Origin: Ancylostoma caninum
Taxonomy: Eukaryota; Nematoda; Chromadorea; Rhabditida; Ancylostomatidae
Assembly: GCA_037903475.1 (NCBI GenBank)
Contig: JBAJFG010000409.1
Location: 682,001 to 746,000, forward strand
DNA length: 64,000 nt
Direction of reading: 5' to 3'
Position 1 is the first letter of the stretch; each line of letters starts with the position of its first letter. A program made the translations under genes and the position numbers. Below, piece after piece: positions 59,361 through 64,000 of the stretch. The notes below the pieces were generated by a model. It made no database searches, was not told the origin of the DNA, and saw nothing but the letters and a program-made list of their open reading frames with translations.

Positions 59361-59673
59361 TGGAATTTAACGCCCTACATTCACTCATACAGACTCATGT
59401 TATTCACTGAAGATCGTACTTCACGAACTTCTCTTCTGACTAATCGCTGAACGTGAGAACAGCTGATTCACGATCATATGATTGCACCCTTTCGAGCAAC
59501 AACCTTGTGCAAACGATCACCTACACCGAACACGTATACCAAAACACCATGCTCAATTACGACCAACTAATCAAACCTCACTGGGGAAATTTTAATGTTG
59601 TATTAGTAGCAAGGGGAGGATCTTATAACGCAAGCAGTTAAGATCCCGTCCTAACGACGTATTGGTAGTGAAT

Positions 59674-59683
59674 ATTTCAGAAT
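59674..59683 (+). promoter_or_regulatory. Acceptor site just upstream of the receptor ATG
   Basis: AATATTTCAG ends at 59680, three bases before the ATG at 59684. This could be an SL trans-splice site or a cis acceptor after a 5' UTR intron; the sequence cannot tell. Confidence 0.4.
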
Positions 59684-60203
59684 ATGGGATCAGACCTCAT
59701 ACCGTATGGTTATAAAATCTTCTACATCGTGGTGCCAACAGTTGGTATACTTGGTAACGCTTTGATAATCTATGCGACACTCTTTTCTCGGTAGGTAATT
59801 ACTTATATACTACTATATAGGATTTTTCTGCTCAAGGAAAGAGATCAATCATCTAACCGTCTATAAAACTCAATGTGGACTTACTTGTTGAAGGAATCTC
59901 CGCAGCTCCTGCAACATCTTGATCGCCTTGATATCATTAGGAGACATACTACATGAGATTAGCTTCTACATAATGATTATATCACATGAAATGTAAGTTG
60001 TGTTTAGTACTTTTCAGAATGGTGGAACCTCTCATTAATTCCATTTTCAGCATGGAAGACCATAAGTTCAGCCCATGGAAATGTTTATACTGGCAAACAG
60101 CGAGTATTATTGGAGTTTGCTTCGCTTCGTTTCTGTTGCTTGGTGTAGCGTTTGATCGCCTGTTATCCATACATCCTTCATAGTGGGACCCTCAGCAACT
60201 TAA

Positions 60204-60618
60204 AGGCAGTGTGTCACCTCGTTTTCGTGTTTGGAATTTTGACGCATCCCAAATCTCCTCGATGCGCTGAGTCCAGCGGTATACATAAAATGCTATAAAA
60301 CGGTCTCTAAACCCATTTTTTAATCGTTCTTCGGGACGGGGTTGGGAACAGTTTGTCGGGCCGAGTGGACGCGTGAAGCCGTTGATCTTCATGATCAGAC
60401 ACGTGAAGACGTGGTGCCAACGCTGCAAACATGGCGGACAGCCAGCACAGTCACGGACCGCTCCGCCGAAGTGGTCCGTGAGCTGCACATTCGGACCCTC
60501 CGAGAACTGGTTTCCGTCATTTTTATACCTTATGACGTACATCATTGGAATCAACGAAACGAGAAGGTCTAGAATATACTGATATCCACGGCCCTCGGAA
60601 TGAGGTGACACACTGCCT
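60204..60618. mobile_element. TTAA-flanked MITE in a receptor intron
   Basis: AGGCAGTGTGTCACCTC and its exact complement GAGGTGACACACTGCCT form the ends, and TTAA flanks both sides (60200-60203 and 60619-60622). This is the target duplication of piggyBac-like elements. The interior is GC-richer than the flanks and has no transposase. It sits 21 bp after the donor of receptor exon 3. Confidence 0.85.
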
Positions 60619-60954
60619 TTAAGCAGTTTCATAACGTTGCTCCTACTGTTGCAGGTCTTAGAAATGCCTTTCAGCAAACACATAATAGCAAATCGGAAAT
60701 ATTTTTATATAAGTGTGCAATGTACCCCAGCTATGCTATTTGCTATATCAATCACAGCTTGGGCATACTTAGACGGATATGCAGACGAGTGAGTGATTTC
60801 ATGTTTCCTTTAGCAAGTTTACTTTGAATTTCACTCCATACGTGGGTCAGGAATTTTGCTGGAGCACTACCTTGTACTGCAGCTATCCCTCATCTAAATT
60901 GATCCCATCCAAGCCGCGCTTACTATAAGGACGTCAACTAAATTCTTGGTTATG

Positions 60955-62115
60955 TTAGGCTGCCGAGAAAGTAATGTGCGAAATATTCGTCTTTTCTGTT
61001 ATTATTGTGACTTTGTTCAACAACATACTCAATCAACAAAATAATCGCCATTGCTAGGTATGACAATGCTTCACCTTCTGGGCAGGATACTGATTCCTTC
61101 TAAGAAATGTGTCGTCTGGTAAACATCATAAGGACAAAAGGATTCCCCAGGAAGGAAAGCCTTAATAGGATGGAGCAAATTTTAGTCAGAAGGGACTAGG
61201 TAAGGGGAGTAGGTGTGTGGGATATGGTGTCCCAGCCCAGCACGGCTAGTTTGGACTGCGTCTTGATGACAATGGGAGGCTGAGCATTGTCATGGAGTAG
61301 GTGTACCGAACTCCTTCTGTGCCGTTTTTCTCGGAGGGCTAGTTCCTGCAGCTCACTGGAGCATGTGGTAGTTGTGACCGTCCCACCTTGTGGAAGCAGC
61401 TCGTTGTACAGTATTCCTTTGGCTTCCCAGAAGCAGCGAAAGACCTTCTTGGGGGTGGAGATTGGGTTTAGGCTGTGTTGGCGGCACTTCTCCTCGCGGT
61501 AGCCAGACGGAACGGTGGGCATTGAAGTCGTGGAGGATCTGGCTCTTATTTCCTGCAACCAGTTTTGCCAGGAACTCTTTGCCGCATGGGCATCGGATGA
61601 GAGATTGACAGATGGTCAAGTGGTTCATCTTGGTCGGTCAGTTGGTGAGGGATTCATCTTTCTAAAACTTTTTTAGTCAAGCTCATGGGGGTGGTTTTGT
61701 GCAGTCCGATAGCTGCATCCAATCTTGCTCGCGCACACTGACTTCCTGATCTTCCTTGGTAGCCGTGAGCAGAGCTGGGTTATCGAGTGACTGTGGTCGT
61801 GCAGGACGAGGTCGAAGTCCTTTTCTTCCTGCTTAAAATGAATGAACCAACGGCGTACACTGCATTCATTGGCGAGTGTCTCCTCGAATGCAGCGTTGAT
61901 TTTAGCAGTGGTCGTTGCTGCAGAATTGCCGCGAAGCCACTCATAGAAGCAGATCAAGCGAAGAGATCCCTTTCCGATTTGAGGCATAAATGGAGCGGTG
62001 GTCTTGCTACGTACGCTAGAAACCCTTGATATGAAAGCTTCAAGAATGTCCTCTAACACTTTCAAATAAAAGAGGGGTTTAAAAAATTTTGTGCATTACT
62101 TCCTCGCCAACCTAA
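60955..62115 (-). mobile_element. Decayed mariner inside a receptor intron
   Basis: The imperfect TIRs TTAGGCTGCCGAGAAAGTAA (left) and TTAGGTTGGCGAGGAAGTAA (complement of right) close a 1161-bp element. Minus-strand pieces in order are FYEWLRGNSAATTTAKIN and TLANECSVRRWFIHFK (N-terminal HTH), PPTQPKPNLHPQ, and ILYNELLPQGGTV with HLLHDNAQPP and LAVLGWDTISHTP (the HDNA-x-P and GW-x-x-x-x-HP blocks). Frameshifts separate the pieces. Confidence 0.88.
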
Positions 62116-63523
62116 TATATCGTCTTCGGCACGAATGTGAAATTAGCAATGCACTGTCCTAGAATTTCTGCACAGAAATTATCCCAGATGTCAAAGTGTG
62201 ATAAATAAAGAAAGGCCTGGATGTCCGCTTTTTTTGGCTTGTGATTTGCTCAGCATTCCACTTTTCGGGCCTTAAAATAGAATAACTTTGACAAGTATCA
62301 GTAATTAAACAGGAGCTTTCACACGTCTGATAGTACTGCACCGCACATGACGCCTCTTTCAGATATCATCTTTTCCTTATCATGTACATGAGAGATATAA
62401 TGGAGAAACTTTTCTAGAATCTTTTTTCTTCCATCTTTTAGGAGAACAATCTGTATAGTCGTTGCCCCACTCCGAGGACTAGTGTATGACGTATTTTCCA
62501 AAGTAGTAATTACTGTCAACATTGCAATTCTCATAGTTTATGCGGCATTTCTGATTTTGATCAAAAAGTGGAAAATTGGTAAGTTTTCATTGGTCATTCT
62601 AGAGGAGGTTGTTGAACATATAAGATCTGAATCGCCCGACAGTGGCGAGAAAAATAACAATGAGTGATCCACCCATATCACACAAATGTTGAATTCCGGA
62701 TTTCTATCTTGGTCCAGCAGCTTCGCAATGCAAACTTTGACAATGCTAATTAATTACTACGACGAGCGACCAAATTCTGAAGCCATGAGATGTTGAGCTC
62801 AGCTGAACACAGGGAAGGCGTTCTCGAGGAGAAGTTTGCAGATGTCATATTTCTATTTTTTAACTGATGGAAGCATGAAAAGTATATACCGCTCTCTCAT
62901 AATCATAAGTCTCGGGTGTTCGGGTGGAGCAGTACTATGTTGATCGTCATTGCTGCCGACACAATGCACTTGAATGTCGACCGTTATATTATTAACTTAT
63001 TAGCTGGTGTATTTGTCACAATTGCAACGGCATGCAATTTCTTCGTCTATTACGCCGTTAGGTAAAGTTTTTACTCTGGAACATTTAAGATTCTAAGGAC
63101 GCATTCCAGACTACATTTTCCAACATATATCAGGTTCAGGAGAATGTACACAGTTGAAGAAAAGTTATCTACATCAGATTCTAATCTTTAAATTTCACTA
63201 AGCTTTTCCTAGTGAATTGAAATATACCTTCCATATCTGGAACATTATTCCAACTCATTAGTGAATACCGATATTCTCTACTCAGAAATGCACAGACCGT
63301 GGCTAGATATATGTGGAATGGGACCCCTGTTCCAACAAGATCGGAATTAACTAGCTCTTTTTCGCCTAGAAGAAATTGAGAACTAGCAGGAGATCGTTCA
63401 GCTAATAACGACCGGGAGAGTAGGAATGGTGGCTTGCCGAAATACAGAAAATTTCCACTAGTTTGAGACAGGCCTTTTTCGCCCCAAAAAATGGAAAAAT
63501 GGACACACTGCGGCGGCCACATA

Positions 63524-63729
63524 CAGTCTGCTCTCTGAAACGTGAACTGCCATCCTCGCCGCGATTGAACAAAGCGGCGCGTGTGCGTTCAATCGGGGCG
63601 CGAAGGGATCGATCAGGGCGCGAGGAGAGGCCGATCGGCTGTTGCAGCTTCGCGCCCCGATTGAACGTGCACGCGCCGCTTTGTTCAATCAGGGCGAGGA
63701 TGGCAGTTCACGTTTCAGAGAACAGACTC
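63524..63729. mobile_element. TA-flanked GC-rich foldback MITE
   Basis: The arms of about 85 bp, starting CAGTCTGCTCTCTGAAACGT, are over 90% complementary to the right arm (ACGTTTCAGAGAACAGACTC). The loop is GCGCGAGG-rich. TA lies at both borders. The two overlapping open frames are artefacts of the arms. Confidence 0.85.
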
Positions 63730-64000
63730 TATTTAGCACGCAGTCAATTTTGCGCGACCAACTAATGAGAATATGAAATCCGTATCTCAAGCTTGGAATG
63801 AGCTATCAGGACATTACTCAAGAATGTGATGAAACAAGTTCTCTTTCTTGCTTCTACTCTCCTTCCCAAGAAATTGTTTCTCAATGGAGTTGTGCTCAAT
63901 CATCGCGTTAAGAGCTCAAAATGCAATACTTTTGGAAATGTTTTCATTTCTCTCCTATATAAATTTATCGAATCGATGGAAAATGTGATTTTATTCCCGA
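63730..64000. other. End of window, no feature seen
   Basis: AT-rich sequence with no open frame or repeat end that I can support. Confidence 0.4.

Larger units (their letters stand above)
59684..63191 (+). pseudogene. srsx-like seven-transmembrane chemoreceptor, probable frameshift in TM6
   Basis: Exons 59684-59790, 59906-59992, 60018-60182, 60675-60788, 62442-62578, about 62870-63061 and 63134-63191 (stop TAA). TM1 has GILGNALIIYATLFS, TM2 SCNILIALISLGDILHEISF, TM3 ends LLGVAFDRLLS (the DRLLS form typical of nematode srsx receptors, in place of DRY). TM7 is ACNFFVYYAVR. Phases agree through exon 5. In exon 6 the reading for SMKSIYRSLIIISL (TM6 start) differs from the reading for VFGWSSTMLIVIA (TM6 rest); the switch is near 62911-62917. 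The acceptor phase also does not match. So it is either a recent pseudogene or a sequence error. Expected role: chemosensory GPCR in neuronal cilia (family knowledge). Confidence 0.65.

Noticed and set aside
59986..60183. 65-residue stand-alone protein
   Set aside because: It is the TM3 exon of the receptor with its intron flank; the in-frame TAG lies at the donor.
1..64000. CRISPR array, phage or bacterial operon
   Set aside because: No spacer-repeat pattern, no compact gene strings; introns and eukaryotic transposons dominate.

Overview
The window is eukaryotic, nuclear, and most likely from a nematode, perhaps a strongylid. The evidence is short exons with TTTTCAG-type acceptors, an SL-style acceptor a few bases before a start codon, a nematode srsx-like chemoreceptor, and a HAF/TAPL-type half ABC transporter. 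Introns and intergenic DNA are crowded with transposon debris. Species is inferred, not shown.

Three genes can be assembled by joining exons whose splice phases agree. (1) Plus strand, 3316-36075: a 17-exon gene (774 visible residues, 5' end not found). It encodes a BED-type zinc finger followed by a degenerate hAT transposase body and a hAT C-terminal dimerisation domain. The conserved open frame across about 33 kb of TE-filled introns looks like a domesticated (host) hAT gene rather than a mobile copy. (2) Minus strand, 54282-39701: a 17-exon half ABC transporter of 733 residues, with a four-helix N-terminal TMD0, a six-helix TMD and a complete nucleotide-binding domain, of the TAP-like ABCB9/HAF-4/HAF-9 type. 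(3) Plus strand, 59684-63191: a seven-exon srsx-like G-protein coupled receptor with a probable frameshift in TM6.

Layout: 0.4-2.15 kb holds two copies of a CR1/jockey-like LINE 3' part. 3.3-36.1 kb is the BED/hAT gene. Its introns hold LINE tails, a perfect-TSD hAT MITE (11.62-11.90), a GC-rich foldback (11.26-11.55), an inverted and direct array of a CTGCTGCGGTCCTTCCG motif (17.06-17.81), TTGGCAA-type repeats, a TAA-flanked Harbinger-like MITE (28.81-29.02) and a GGGACAATTTAT MITE (31.00-31.23). 36.1-39.7 kb is intergenic with repeat relics. 39.7-54.3 kb is the ABC gene. One intron splits the LSGGQ signature and holds a GC-rich 60-bp minisatellite (42.6-44.6 kb, degenerating to 45.1). Other introns hold a TA-flanked mariner with perfect 30-bp TIRs, a foldback with a tRNA-like core, and two more MITEs. 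54.3-59.7 kb is mostly unassigned, with an internally tandem element at 58.65-59.36. 59.7-63.2 kb is the receptor, whose introns carry a TTAA-flanked MITE and a decayed mariner. A Tc-like foldback lies at 63.5 kb.

The long open frames of 887 and 611 residues in the minisatellite are artefacts of a 60-bp (20-codon) repeat. The three genes have no evident functional link. No CRISPR, operon or prokaryotic feature is present.
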